Shown here: positions 54,870 to 64,000 of the stretch, piece after piece | Position numbering within the stretch: the first letter of the stretch is position 1 | Layout of the letters: each line of letters begins with the position of its first letter | From: Mortierella alpina | Taxonomy: Eukaryota > Mortierellomycota > Mortierellomycetes > Mortierellales > Mortierellaceae | Length of the DNA: 64,000 bases | Direction: 5' to 3' | NCBI GenBank assembly: GCA_029449245.1 | Contig: JANATF010000021.1 | Coordinates: 292,533 to 356,532 of the forward strand | Notes under the pieces: model-generated | Seen by the model: the letters and a program-made list of their open reading frames with translations, nothing else | What the model was told of the DNA's origin: nothing | Databases searched by the model: none | Translations under genes and position numbers: made by a program

Positions 54870-55048
54870 TGTAGCGGTTAGAGGAAAAGACACAGTTACT
54901 AGGAGCTGTCAAGTAACGAGAACGGAGTGAAGAAAGATGTATTCAAATGTCTCCTGTGGACGTGGGCATTAAAGGACACGTCCACACTAATCTTCGCTAA
55001 CTAAAAATATTAAGGGTAAGTCTATGCTAGGACGGTCAATCCGGCACA
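54870..55048 (-). repeat. 5' LTR of the gypsy element
   Basis: The 5' copy relative to the minus-strand genes; identical to the other LTR except for one visible base (GTATTC versus GTAATC). Confidence 0.95.
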
Positions 55049-55053
55049 AAGGC

Positions 55054-55243
55054 AACTAAGATGGCGCACCGTTAGAGACCAGAACAAGGATAACGCCAAG
55101 CCGTAAGAGACTGGAACGCGACCTTGCTCGGACCCTCACAGACATAGATAAATAGACGCTGCCTTCCTCTGCAAGAAGATCAGACTTGGCCTACCTTATT
55201 AAATATCATACAAACCCACATCCCCTGACCTCCTCTTGTTGCA
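55054..55243 (+). mobile_element. right piece of LTR-like repeat copy 3
   Basis: From GCGCACCGTTAGAGACC it follows copies 1 and 2 base for base with scattered differences to the end CTCTTGTTGCA. Its left part is at 48961-48980. Confidence 0.75.
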
Positions 55244-55700
55244 GTATGAAACGCTAAACTAGCCTTTATCACTTTTGAACCTTTTTAATCTTTCAAGTGA
55301 TATTTGGTCTTCCTGCTCAAGTAATATCCATACGTACCCTACTTAGAGAGTGCTTGATGAGAAGTACGCACCATATCGTCGGCCTGAAGCTGATGGTGTG
55401 TGACTGTTGTGCACCTGAATATTCATGCAGATTTCAACCATATCGAAGACTGTCCGTTCTTGAAACGTGTTGGTGAATTTGTATGGTAGGAAAATAAGTA
55501 AGAAAAAGATGTGGATCCATACCGGCCACACACCGCGTATTTATACAAGTTTATTGCTACTACAGAGATATAATGTTGGGTAGATAACTACATGAAGGAG
55601 ACATAGTGATGAGATGGATAATGGAGGACTTATCGCCTAGAGCGTGTCCTACATTTTGTATGATTGGTCGTGATTCTGGATGGTAGCAGTTAAAGCCACT

Positions 55701-55941
55701 TGCAATAGTACAGATCCGTTACACAAAGTACTATGCCTCCAAGAGTGTAACAGGAGTTGAGGGCGCATCGTTAGAGACCAGAACAAGGATAACGCCAAGC
55801 CGTAAGAGACTGGAACGCGACCTTGCTCGGGCCTCACAGACATAGATAAATAGACGCTACCTTCCTCTGCAAGAAGACCAGACTTTGCCTACCTTATTAA
55901 AGATACACATAACCTACATACCCTGACCTCCTCTTGTTGCA
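55701..55941 (+). mobile_element. solo-LTR-like repeat, copy 2
   Basis: A 241-bp repeat TGCAATAG...TTGTTGCA, nearly identical to copy 1 at 45103-45345 in opposite orientation. Flanks CCACT / CCAAT could be an imperfect target duplication. No internal retrotransposon related to it is in the window. Confidence 0.75.
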
Positions 55942-56195
55942 CCAATACCCAGATGACATGGGTACCGGATGAGTAATGCGGACCCAGCAACGCCTTTCTG
56001 GTTCCTACATTCGTGATGCCGAAGGTCCATGATTGGTACCTGAGGTCAATCATCGAAGTTATGACTCTTCGTATTATCTAGACAAGCACTTTCGTTGCTT
56101 GATTGGACGTTTTACTGTTTGTCTGCAGTCTACGGTAGTAGACGCGTTTATATCTCCGTCTATTACTGCTGGACTCTGGTGAATATTGCACATAC

Positions 56196-57025
56196 TGTAA
56201 GTGAATCATTTTTGTGGTGTTTTATGCTGGTGTGGGGCTCAGGCACGTATGTACCTGAGTCGCACCTCCCTTTTTACTTCTACGATTATTAAGAGTTCCC
56301 GTGACCGGTGTCTGGAGGAGCTATATAAGTCCTCCAGATCCCTGTCCACAATAAAACCCTCTCTTGTTCTCGTTGACTTCAGTCCCCAGTTTAGTATTGT
56401 AAGTTTACCCCTAGAGAATATCACATTTTTTTCAACGTACTTAAGAGTCGGCATCCATCCATTGCATCCATCCTCCGTTGTGTTTGATCTTCCATCCTTT
56501 GAGATTCGATCAGACGTCAGACGTTGTGTGCAATTGGGACCTCTCCTTTGTCGTTTACTATTGCTCAGGTTAGATCCAGAAAAAGATCCAATAGGCTTGT
56601 TCCTGTTGAATACTGCTTCGAAGATCCTTCCTTTGCGCCCTTTTGTGTATTGGCTACATATCACTGTTTGATACGCTGTTCTTGGAAATATCCATAGCGT
56701 CGTGTTCCAGTGTTGTTGACATCCATCACAAACTATCTGATTTTGCGGTTGAAATTCACCTCTGCAAATTATCTTTATTGTTGACGGTATTTACCGCCTG
56801 CAATTCATCATCACTGCTGATTGGTCTTTACCGTTTGCAAATCATCTTTCTGTTGTCGGTTGACTCCGCCAGAAAATTTTCATTGTTGTTGTTGTTGTGT
56901 TGTTGTGATTCAGCCGCCAGAAAATTTTTCTGTAAGCAGCCGAGCTTCGACCGATATACTTAACTTGTGTAGTCTTCTGACTGCAAGACTCCTCGAGTGT
57001 GTTTCGACCATCACTTGGTGTTACA
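56196..57025 (+). repeat. putative 5' LTR of the second gypsy element
   Basis: An 830-bp segment bounded by TGTAAGTG...GTGTTACA (5-bp inverted ends TGTAA/TTACA) lies directly before the second gypsy element. It contains a TATA box (CTATATAAG, about 56320) and an AATAAA about 30 bp further on, consistent with U3 and R. The partner LTR would lie beyond the window, so the limits are provisional. Confidence 0.4.
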
Positions 57026-57176
57026 GAGACAAAAAAACCTATAGCAAGGTAAGTCTCATATATCTATACTATAGACTGTAGTAGTAGAGTTAGAGAACTG
57101 AACTGTTGGCATAATAAAAAGTCCGGTCGTAGAATCTCTTGAACCTCCTCTTTTCTGCTTTTGATTTCCCTACCTC

Positions 57177-58104
57177 ATGGCATCTGACGACATTGTCTCA
57201 GCTTACGAGACTCTGGTCATAGAGTCTTTGTTTGCTGGGTTGCCTGATGAGGGACAGAAGGCTATCACGACAAAGTATCCAAAGATGGCTGACTTACCCA
57301 ATGTCGCCGCCTTTTTGGATTGTGTCCGTGCTGACAGCACCCAATTTCCAGGTCGCAAGACTGATTGGGCCAAGTGGTTCAAAGCCCGATTCAAGTCCAT
57401 TGAGATTGCGAGTCAGTCGGCCACTCCGGTTGCTTTTGTGAAGAAGCCCGCGATCCCGCAGCCTAACAAGGGCAAGCATCCTCGCAAGGATACTCGCCAG
57501 CCTTGTAGCAAGGAGAGGTGCACTTCCAGCACCCATGCTCCAGCCCAATGCTACGTATTGCATCCTGAACTGAGACCTCAGTTCAAGAAGCACAAGTCGT
57601 CTGCTCATGGCCATATCCGTTCGGTGTCGGCCATGCAGAAGGCGCCTGCTGTTATTGAACTGCAGCCTGTCCATGCCAAGCGTTTGGCCGCCATGACTCA
57701 AGAGGTCGATATGATCCGTAGTTCGAGCTTGGACACTATTTTGGCGGAGAAGATTAATGATGTTCATATCAATAAACATGCTGATGTTGCCCGCTATTTT
57801 GCTGAATTTGATCCTTATACACCAACAAAGAGACTTTGTGCTTTCAGAGGTGCTCAAGAAGGTGATAATCGCATTTCGGTAAAGATATATGCCAATGGCA
57901 AAGAACTTACCGCTGTACTTGATTGTGGATCCACAGATTCGTATATCGATTTAGCCATTGCTAGAGAGATGGGAATCAAAGTAGCCAAGCTACCAGGACC
58001 AATTGAGTTAGGAGAAGCTGGAATGAAAGCGGAAAACATGCTTACATGCGACAAAGTTGATCTTGTGTGTAATGACAGATCGGTTTCGTGTCAAATAAGT
58101 GTTA
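57177..58104 (+). CDS. second Ty3/gypsy element: short Gag plus protease start, split by a mariner
   Basis: The ATG at 57177 starts MASDDIVSAYETLVIES. The first about 100 residues are Gag-like but short compared with the Gag of the neighbouring element. A zinc-knuckle-like CSKERCTSSTHAPAQC (C-X4-C-X4-H-X4-C) follows, then a linker and the aspartic-protease domain (TAVLDCGSTDSYIDLAIARE, active site D-C-G-S rather than D-T-G). The reading frame is interrupted at 58104 inside the protease by a Tc1/mariner element and resumes in the same frame at 61071. The neighbouring gypsy element has the equivalent uninterrupted sequence, which confirms the junction. Confidence 0.85.
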
Positions 58105-58489
58105 TTGTGCTTTTCACATAAAAAAATTAATTTGGTTGATATTTCTCAAAGTTGCCGAAGCTTAAAAAAGTGTAAACTCAAAATTGATTCGGGGTCATAC
58201 CAAAGTTACTGTAAATTGGACCAGATTTAGCTGATGTTTCTTCACATCCCCATAACGCAGCGACACCCTATTTCTGAGATATAAGCGAGCGAGACATTCC
58301 TTTTGACGAAGATGCTAAACAGAAATGATCTTTTTGATCTGGAAGTAGAACTTTTTGCAGCTGTTTTCAGAACAAAATAGCTAATTTTGATTCGATGCCC
58401 ACAGGCGGGGTCCAAAGGAAATAAAAAGGTTGAGCGCGATACCTCGGGTCAAGTTTCCTTTCCTTTACCATCCTGCATCCTCCACACAA

Positions 58490-59557
58490 ATGACCTACTC
58501 CGAAGACTTGCGATGGCGCGCAGTAATTCTATACAGCTTTATGGGCTATGAACGGAAAGAAGTTGCCGAACTGTTGGGTGTTTTTCCTACAAGCGTCAAG
58601 GATTGGACTGGTAAGCTTATTCGCGATCTCAGTTGCCAAATATGGGTGCTGCAAACGATCTTTGACAATGTAAAATATGCATAGCTTTGTTCAATCGCAC
58701 AGGCCACGTCTACAGCGCTGAAGTGAGGCTCAAAACGCCTAGATGGCGCATCGAGGTTCAGGAGTTTGTCCTCAACTATGTCCAAGAGCATCCTTGCTTT
58801 ATCTTGGAAGAGCTTCAGATGGCTATTCAAGAGACATTTGAGGACTTGAGGACTGTATCCATTCCAACCGTATGTCGTGCCTTGCGCCACGATCTCAAAC
58901 TGTCTCGAAAAAAAACTGGAGAAGCGTGCCAGGGAGGCACTCCCACAAGAACTGGAAGACTTTAAGTACCGTCTAAGCCCTTTCTACAACTTCCCGGAGC
59001 AGCTAGTCTTTGTCGATGAGACAAGCAAGGACGGAAGATCGGCTTTACGTCAATATGCATGGTCTCCTATAGGAAAACCCGCAATCGTGTCCCTACCTTT
59101 CTCGCGCGGTAAACGTGTGTCAGCCCTCGCCGCTTTCAACAGCAAAGGCTATTTCGCATGGTCCTTCACCAAGGACACTTTCACTCGGTTTAGTTTCCAC
59201 AACGCTTTCGTCGAATCTATTTTGCCCCACCTTAATCCGTACCCTATGCCAAACTCCATCGTTATTATCGACAACGCTAGAATTCACATGTACAAAGAGT
59301 TAGAAACCGCCATTGAGAGCCGAGGTGCATTACTCTTCTTCCTTCCTCCTTATTCTCCTCACTACAATCCTATCGAAACTGGATTCTCCTTGGTAAAGAG
59401 GTACATTCAAAAGCACGCTAATCTTGCTTTTCATTATCTCCCCGAGCCCGTACTGGACTTAGCGTTTAGGGTATCGGCATCTCACAATGAAAGCATAGCG
59501 CTCAATCTATTTGAACACTGTGGCTATGAGCGGAAGGTTCTGAATTTCAATAAATAA
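58490..59557 (+). pseudogene. Tc1/mariner (IS630-type) DDE transposase, one-base frameshift
   Basis: The ATG at 58490 starts MTYSEDLRWRAVILYSFMGY, the helix-turn-helix DNA-binding region. A 92-bp intron (58611-58702, GTAAGC...ACAG) joins in frame to GHVYSAEVRLKTPRWRIE and a second helix-turn-helix (VSIPTVCRALRHDLKLSRKK). An 8-base A run (58908-58915) then carries one base too many, shifting into the frame of the catalytic domain. The acidic triad is visible: LVFVDETSKDGRS, IVIIDNARIHM and PPYSPHYNPIETGFSLVK, with 34 residues between the second D and E, typical of DD34E. Apart from the single extra A it looks complete, so the shift may be a recent mutation or sequencing error. Confidence 0.9.
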
Positions 59558-59578
59558 AAAGCAGTTCTGTTCAAAATT

Positions 59579-60913
59579 TTATGCATGGTCTTCATCTGGC
59601 ATATCTATGGCAGGGCCCTCAAGGTCGTCGCTACCGTCGCTTGCTCTGAAGTTGGGGAGACCGTTGAGATTCATATCAGGCAGTTCAAGCACGTCCTTGA
59701 AATCAACTACATGAACCTCGATGGGGAATACAACGGTGCCTACTCTCACTCTGATCTTCCTGAATAGTTGCTGACGAACGACATTTTCAGATTCCGTGCG
59801 GTTATTGACGATTTCGGCTTCATTATCAAGGTTACGGATCTGTGTGAATGCTCGCGTAGTAGGTATACGGAGCCGTTCATTTTCTGCAGGGGGTTCTCTG
59901 CGAGCAAAGTGTGTTGCGAGGTACGTCCTTGCCATGCCTCCAAATGGCTCTACATGTCCGTCATCTATCTCCTTGTTAAGACGAGCCTCCGCTGCTTTCG
60001 TACGAAGGATGGTTGCGCGCCTGAATACCTCGCCTGTGCCCACACTTGGACCACCAGCTTGGCCTTGGGTTCCAGCTCGAGCGCCATTGTCTGCAAGATA
60101 GACAAACACATCAACAATTATCCCTTCAGATTTTTTTTGACGTCGTGCTTCGTTTTTCCACGCCGACTTGAGCTTCATGTCGCAAGTCTCTTCATCCAAT
60201 GTCTTATAATTATCTTGTCCTGCATGATGGTTCGGTTTGGAATACGGCTGACTAGTATCCGGCCAGCTGAAGCGCTGAAGCCCGTTGGTTATCGCACTGA
60301 TCCGCGAACAAAGGACGTTGATGTTGTCACAGTCCCATTTGTAATCCCAGACAACAGGCTGTGGAAGTGTCTTGCGAGCACGGGGCTGCGTGTGCCGCTC
60401 TCCACAACGAAAGTTGACTCTCACGGATATAGAATCCGGCAAAGGGTATTGACTATCACTGCTGGATGGACGGGACAAAGACGGAGCAGGTGATGGGGTG
60501 TCCGTACGCAGAAATGGAGGAGGCGGAGTGAGCTCTATTAAGTCCTCAATAGGAGGCGAGGGGTGCGGCGGCAAACTCGGCGAACTCCACTCAGGAGAAT
60601 CATCATGGGTTTGTTCCGAGGAAGGAGAGTGTTGTACAGGAGTATATGGATTCGATGACACCCAGACAGGAGTTACAGCACGGCCTTTACCCTTGTCAAG
60701 GCGACGAGGCTTGCGTAGAAGAGGTAGTGGTAGTATGTATCCTTGCCCAATTCCATCCCCTGAACTGCGAGTGGATCTACGTGCAGGAGAAGGACCTGCT
60801 ATGGAAGCAGACCCTTGAGATGAAGTCTTCTGCAAAGGTGATTCAGCATGACTCCTTTCTTTATCAAAGCGGGACGATCTACGTGAAGTGGTGAGTCTAG
60901 ACATTCGCGTCAT
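59579..60913 (-). CDS. accessory protein of unknown function inside the mariner element
   Basis: 444 aa from the ATG at 60913 (MTRMSRLTTSRRSS); the frame is open 35 codons further upstream without an ATG. The first about 170 residues are Ser/Pro-rich and probably disordered, with basic clusters (RRSSRFDKER, LRKPRRLDKGKGRAV) that could be nuclear signals. A folded-looking part follows (PQPVVWDYKWDCDNINVLCS, ITNGLQRFSWPDTSQPYSK, MKLKSAWKNEARRQKKSEGI, IVDVFVYLADNG), then FRRATILRTKAAEARLNKEIDDGHVEPFGG and a C-terminal RKIRVRVGTVVFPIEVHVVDF with an acidic end. No catalytic motif or known domain was recognised. The frame is fully open with no introns. Its position between the terminal repeats makes it cargo or a transposition accessory factor. 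Confidence 0.75.
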   Translation of the reverse strand: MTRMSRLTTSRRSSRFDKERSHAESPLQKTSSQGSASIAGPSPARRSTRSSGDGIGQGYILPLPLLRKPRRLDKGKGRAVTPVWVSSNPYTPVQHSPSSEQTHDDSPEWSSPSLPPHPSPPIEDLIELTPPPPFLRTDTPSPAPSLSRPSSSDSQYPLPDSISVRVNFRCGERHTQPRARKTLPQPVVWDYKWDCDNINVLCSRISAITNGLQRFSWPDTSQPYSKPNHHAGQDNYKTLDEETCDMKLKSAWKNEARRQKKSEGIIVDVFVYLADNGARAGTQGQAGGPSVGTGEVFRRATILRTKAAEARLNKEIDDGHVEPFGGMARTYLATHFARREPPAENERLRIPTTRAFTQIRNLDNEAEIVNNRTESENVVRQQLFRKIRVRVGTVVFPIEVHVVDFKDVLELPDMNLNGLPNFRASDGSDDLEGPAIDMPDEDHA

Positions 60914-61069
60914 TGTGGAGGAGGGAGGTGAAGAGAATCGAAAAGTGAGGGGAAAAAAGTAGGCTGTCAAAATTAACGCAGTCCGTGATCCAAATTGAGG
61001 CAACCCCGATTTACTCAAATATGAAAATTGCTCAAAAAAATTTAGCTAGTTCTACGTGAAAGGCACAAT

Positions 61070-64000
61070 ATGAACATACCTTATTACGATTTTTATATCG
61101 GCATGGACTTGTTTCCTCGCTTTGGGTACTATGTCGGAGGTGTCCGCATGCCCAAACCGCCTCCTCTGACTGATATCTGGATCTACGATGATGATAAACC
61201 ATCTATCTTGCCAGATGCTGTTCCTGACACGGAAAACACGCCCGAGTTCTTAACGGACAAGGCATATTTCCTGAAGGAACTGGAACCTGCACTGGAGCGC
61301 AACTCTGCAATCGATCCCAAAAGCTATTGTGAGCTTGAGATCCTGAAAGTAGAGTTGAAATTGCCGGTAGACTGCGTAATTAATGTCAAATCCAGGCCGT
61401 TCCATGCACATTCACAAGGTGCAGAGGTCGCACGTCAGATCAAACAATGGGGGGATGATGGTGTCATCGTCCTTGCGCCGAAAGGCAATCCTTATAATAA
61501 CTCGCTGACTTTAGCAGCCAGAAGAGATATGGACGGTAAAGTGTTGAAGTACCGAGTGTGCCTAGATCCGAGAGTGCTGAACAAACAATTGTTAAAATCA
61601 GACACGTTTCCGTTGCCACTGATTCCAGATCTACTCAAAAAGGCAGCTGGTCATAAGTATTATTCTACCTTTGATCTGACGCAAGCGTACCATCGACTGC
61701 CACTTTCAAAAGAAAGTCAACCGTATACAGCTTTCACCTATGAAGGAAATCAGTACATGTTTGCAAGAGCTCCTTTTGGTTTGAAACCAATGACGAGCAT
61801 CTTTCAAAGAGGCATGTCTTACCTCCTCGGTGACCTCCAGTTCGCTGGCATCTATGTTGATGATACGGTTATTTTCTCTCATACGAAGGAGGATCATTTA
61901 GAGCAAGCAAAAATAATTGTGGACAGATTGACACAAGCAAAGCTCATCCTCAATCGTCAGAAATGTCATCTCTTTCATACAGAGATCATGTTGTTAGGAT
62001 TTCTTGTTAACAAGGAAGGAAGGAGAATAAATCCTGAGAAGGTGGCCAACATTTCACAATGGGCCCCACCTACCAACAACAAGGCAGTACAAAGATACAT
62101 GGGAATGTTTAACTACTTCCGAGAGTACTTACCTTTATATGGTCCTATTGCTGGTCCACTCGAATCTTTGCGCAATGCTAAAGGTCGCTTCGTACTGAAT
62201 GATTTGCAGATGAAGTGCTTTGAGGGCATTAAAAAGCTATTTCCGTATGCTCCTATATTGAAACAAGTAATCTGGAGACTGCATATGTATGTAGGAACGG
62301 ATGCTTCGAATGAAGGGATTGCTGGTATGGCTTATCAGTTACCATTAGGCGAAAAAGACGATAGTAAGATTAATTATATCTCTTTCACTTCGCGTGCTTT
62401 GCGTGATCATGAGAAGCGGTATCCGGCTTATAAAAAGGAACTACTAGCAATCATCTTTACTTTAAAGAAGTTTCACTATTATTTGTGGGGCAGACGTTTT
62501 ACCTTATTCACAGATCATAAGCCGTTGACCTTTCTGATGGATCAGAAATGTTTGTCAAACATAATGGCTGATTGGCGTGAAACTATCTTCAGCTATGACT
62601 TTGAAATAATTCATCGTCCTGGAATATTGAATGTGATCCCTGACACTTTATCCAGAGCGTTTCCTGAAGAATTATGGCCAGAAGATAAAAGGTCAGCTAT
62701 CGTGAAGCATTCAAAGAGTAATGTTGCCATGTCCAGTGTGTCATCTGTTCCAGAGACAATTGATTCTGTAGACTTTGCTCTTCGAATGACTCCTGATAGC
62801 ATAACATCTCCAGAAGGGGTGCAGTTGCCTGCATTGTCTTTCATGCATCAAATTCCTGATCCTGAGAGTTGGCACGTTCCTGAGAAATCTAGGCGAAGAG
62901 AGATTTTGAAGAAGACGCATTCCTTTGGTCATTTAGGGGCTACATCAATGGTGAACATGATCCATCAAGACAATAAAACGTGGCCCAGATTGAAAGAGGA
63001 CTGTGTCCTCTGGGTTAAATCGTGTTCATCTTGTCAGCGGTACAATATCGCAAGAAAAGGCTATCACCCTTTAAAAAGCCATTCACGCAGAATTACCTGG
63101 TGAACACTTGGCTATAGACTTGGCGCAATTTCCGCTGAGCACTAATGGCTATGAATATGCATTATTAGTCGTTGATGTCTGTACCAGATTTGTATTTCTA
63201 TTTGAGTTGAGAACCAAGGATGCTGCTTCAGTTAGTAAGCGCCTTTTCCGTCTCTTTTGTGATATCGGCTTTCCGAAAATCATCCAAAGTGACAATGGGC
63301 TAGAGTTCGTCAACAGCATTATCAAAGAAATGACAAAGACACTTACAATTGATCATCGTCTGTCTACACCGTATCACCCTCGAGGTAACGGAGTAGCAGA
63401 GAGGCATATCAAGTCAATGAAGGACATTCTTCGTAAAAACATTGAAGCTAACCCCACTAATTGGGATGTGCACTTACCCATGGTTCAACTTCAAATGAAC
63501 ACGAGAATTGTCTCGCTTCATAACTCTACACCGTTCTCCTTGTTCTACGGTAGAGCGTTTCCTGGGATATCAAATTTCACAGCTGCGGACAGTCGCTTGC
63601 TATCTGATGATGATTTAGAGAAAAGATTATTATACTTGACTCATTTGATATTTCCTGCACTTTCTGACATTAGTTCAGACAACCAAAAGAAAATGATTGA
63701 TAAATTCAACAACTCGCATACCATCCGTGAAATTCAACCTGGCGCATTTGTCATGGCGATCGATCCAGTTGCTGAAGGTGCTCTTGTTCCTAAAAAGGAC
63801 GGCCCTTTTAAAGTAGTGAGACGAACGAGCTTTGGTGCTTATGAATTGCAAGACGCAACGGGTGACATTTTGCCTCGTCATTATGCTCCTGAGCAATTGA
63901 ACGTAGTAACCCAAGACCTGGCGCAGCCCTCTGAGGAGAGCTACGAAGTTGAGTCGATTCTAGGACATAGCTTAGAAGACGGCCAATTGCTTTATAAGGT
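61070..64000 (+). CDS. second Ty3/gypsy element: rest of Pol, running off the window
   Basis: This continues the protease domain interrupted at 58104 (YYDFYIGMDLFPRFGY), then reverse transcriptase (YRVCLDPRVLN, YYSTFDLTQAYHRLPLS, APFGLKPMTSIFQRGMS, and an intact IYVDDTVIFS near 61855), RNase H (VGTDASNEGIAGMAYQLP, ALKKFHYYLWGRRF-like, FTDHKPLTF) and the integrase zinc finger (HSFGHLGATSMVNMIH...CSSCQRYN). At a 5-base A run (63073-63077) the frame shifts by one. In the new frame the integrase continues (IIQSDNGLEFVNSI, PYHPRGNGVAERHIKSMKD, LFYGRAFPG) without stop to the window end, where a chromodomain appears to begin (SYEVESILGHSLEDGQLLYK). Related to, but clearly diverged from, the element at 48986-55048. 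Confidence 0.93.

Larger units (their letters stand above)
48986..55048 (-). mobile_element. complete chromodomain Ty3/gypsy element (chromovirus), 6,063 bp
   Basis: Two 179-bp LTRs (48986-49164 and 54870-55048), TGTAGCGG...GGCACA, differ by one visible base. The 5-bp target duplication AAGGC flanks the element (48981-48985 and 55049-55053). Gag and pol lie on the minus strand between the LTRs. The near-identical LTRs indicate a recent insertion, although pol is frameshifted. No standard tRNA primer-binding site (TGG...) is visible next to the 5' LTR, so priming may be unusual. Each LTR holds a TGTGGACGTG / CACGTCCACA hairpin. Confidence 0.97.
58105..61068. mobile_element. Tc1/mariner element with two convergent genes, 2,964 bp
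   Basis: Terminal inverted repeats TTGTGC(T/C)TTTCAC(A/G)TA (14 of 16 positions equal) lie immediately inside TA dinucleotides at 58103-58104 and 61069-61070, the target duplication of this superfamily. Subterminal sequences also share an inverted TCGGGGT...AATT-GGA pattern. Removing the element and one TA restores a continuous gypsy frame, which fixes the ends exactly. Inside are a transposase gene (plus strand) and a second gene (minus strand) ending 21 bp apart tail to tail. Confidence 0.97.

Noticed and set aside
59768-60493. A 241-codon plus-strand frame inside the mariner element
   Set aside because: It lies antisense to the 444-codon accessory gene; the minus-strand frame is longer and has more protein-like composition.
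1-64000. CRISPR arrays, operons, rRNA and tRNA genes
   Set aside because: No direct-repeat/spacer pattern was seen, the genome is eukaryotic, and I did not recognise any tRNA or rRNA sequence by eye; small RNA genes could have been missed.

Overview
The window is nuclear DNA of a filamentous fungus. Genes carry short spliceosomal introns (77-240 bp), and most genes have none to five. The gene content (a Crinkler-type pseudogene, an alpha carbonic anhydrase, a short tyrosinase, an OPT peptide transporter, paired secreted oxidases) together with chromodomain Ty3/gypsy, DIRS-like, Helitron, pogo and Mutator-like elements points to an early-diverging lineage, most likely Mortierellomycota/Mucoromycota. 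The lineage is an inference from family knowledge and was not tested.

Region 1 (1-15 kb) has ordinary genes between decayed elements: a partial acyl-CoA synthetase-like gene (minus, running off the left edge), a 30-bp minisatellite, a secreted carbonic anhydrase, a Helitron remnant split by a hAT-type MITE with an 8-bp target duplication, a second MITE family with two copies, a tyrosinase, a dead DIRS-like element and a six-exon medium-chain dehydrogenase.

Region 2 (15.5-27 kb) starts with a frameshifted Crinkler pseudogene. It then holds a tandemly duplicated two-gene module: a secreted FAD-linked (BBE-like) oxidase on the minus strand paired divergently with a two-exon gene for a secreted protein of unknown family, present twice (17.15-21.4 kb and 21.75-25.25 kb). 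A further small secreted-protein gene follows.

Region 3 (27-37 kb) is a gene-poor stretch with a Ty3/gypsy fossil, microsatellites and uninterpretable coding-like debris. An intact OPT transporter with a GC-AG intron follows at 36.9-39.3 kb.

Region 4 (39.6-64 kb) is a transposon nest: a gypsy fossil, a small cysteine-rich secreted protein, a pogo-like transposase cut by an LTR-like repeat, and a Mutator-like transposase with a C-terminal deubiquitinase-like domain. These are followed by a complete 6.06-kb chromodomain gypsy element with 179-bp LTRs and target duplication AAGGC, itself inserted in an LTR-like repeat. Last comes a second gypsy element whose pol gene is split by a 2.96-kb Tc1/mariner element with TA target duplication. 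That mariner carries, besides its transposase, a convergent 444-aa gene of unknown function. The best candidates for something new are this two-gene mariner, the duplicated oxidase/secreted-protein module and the transposase-peptidase fusion.
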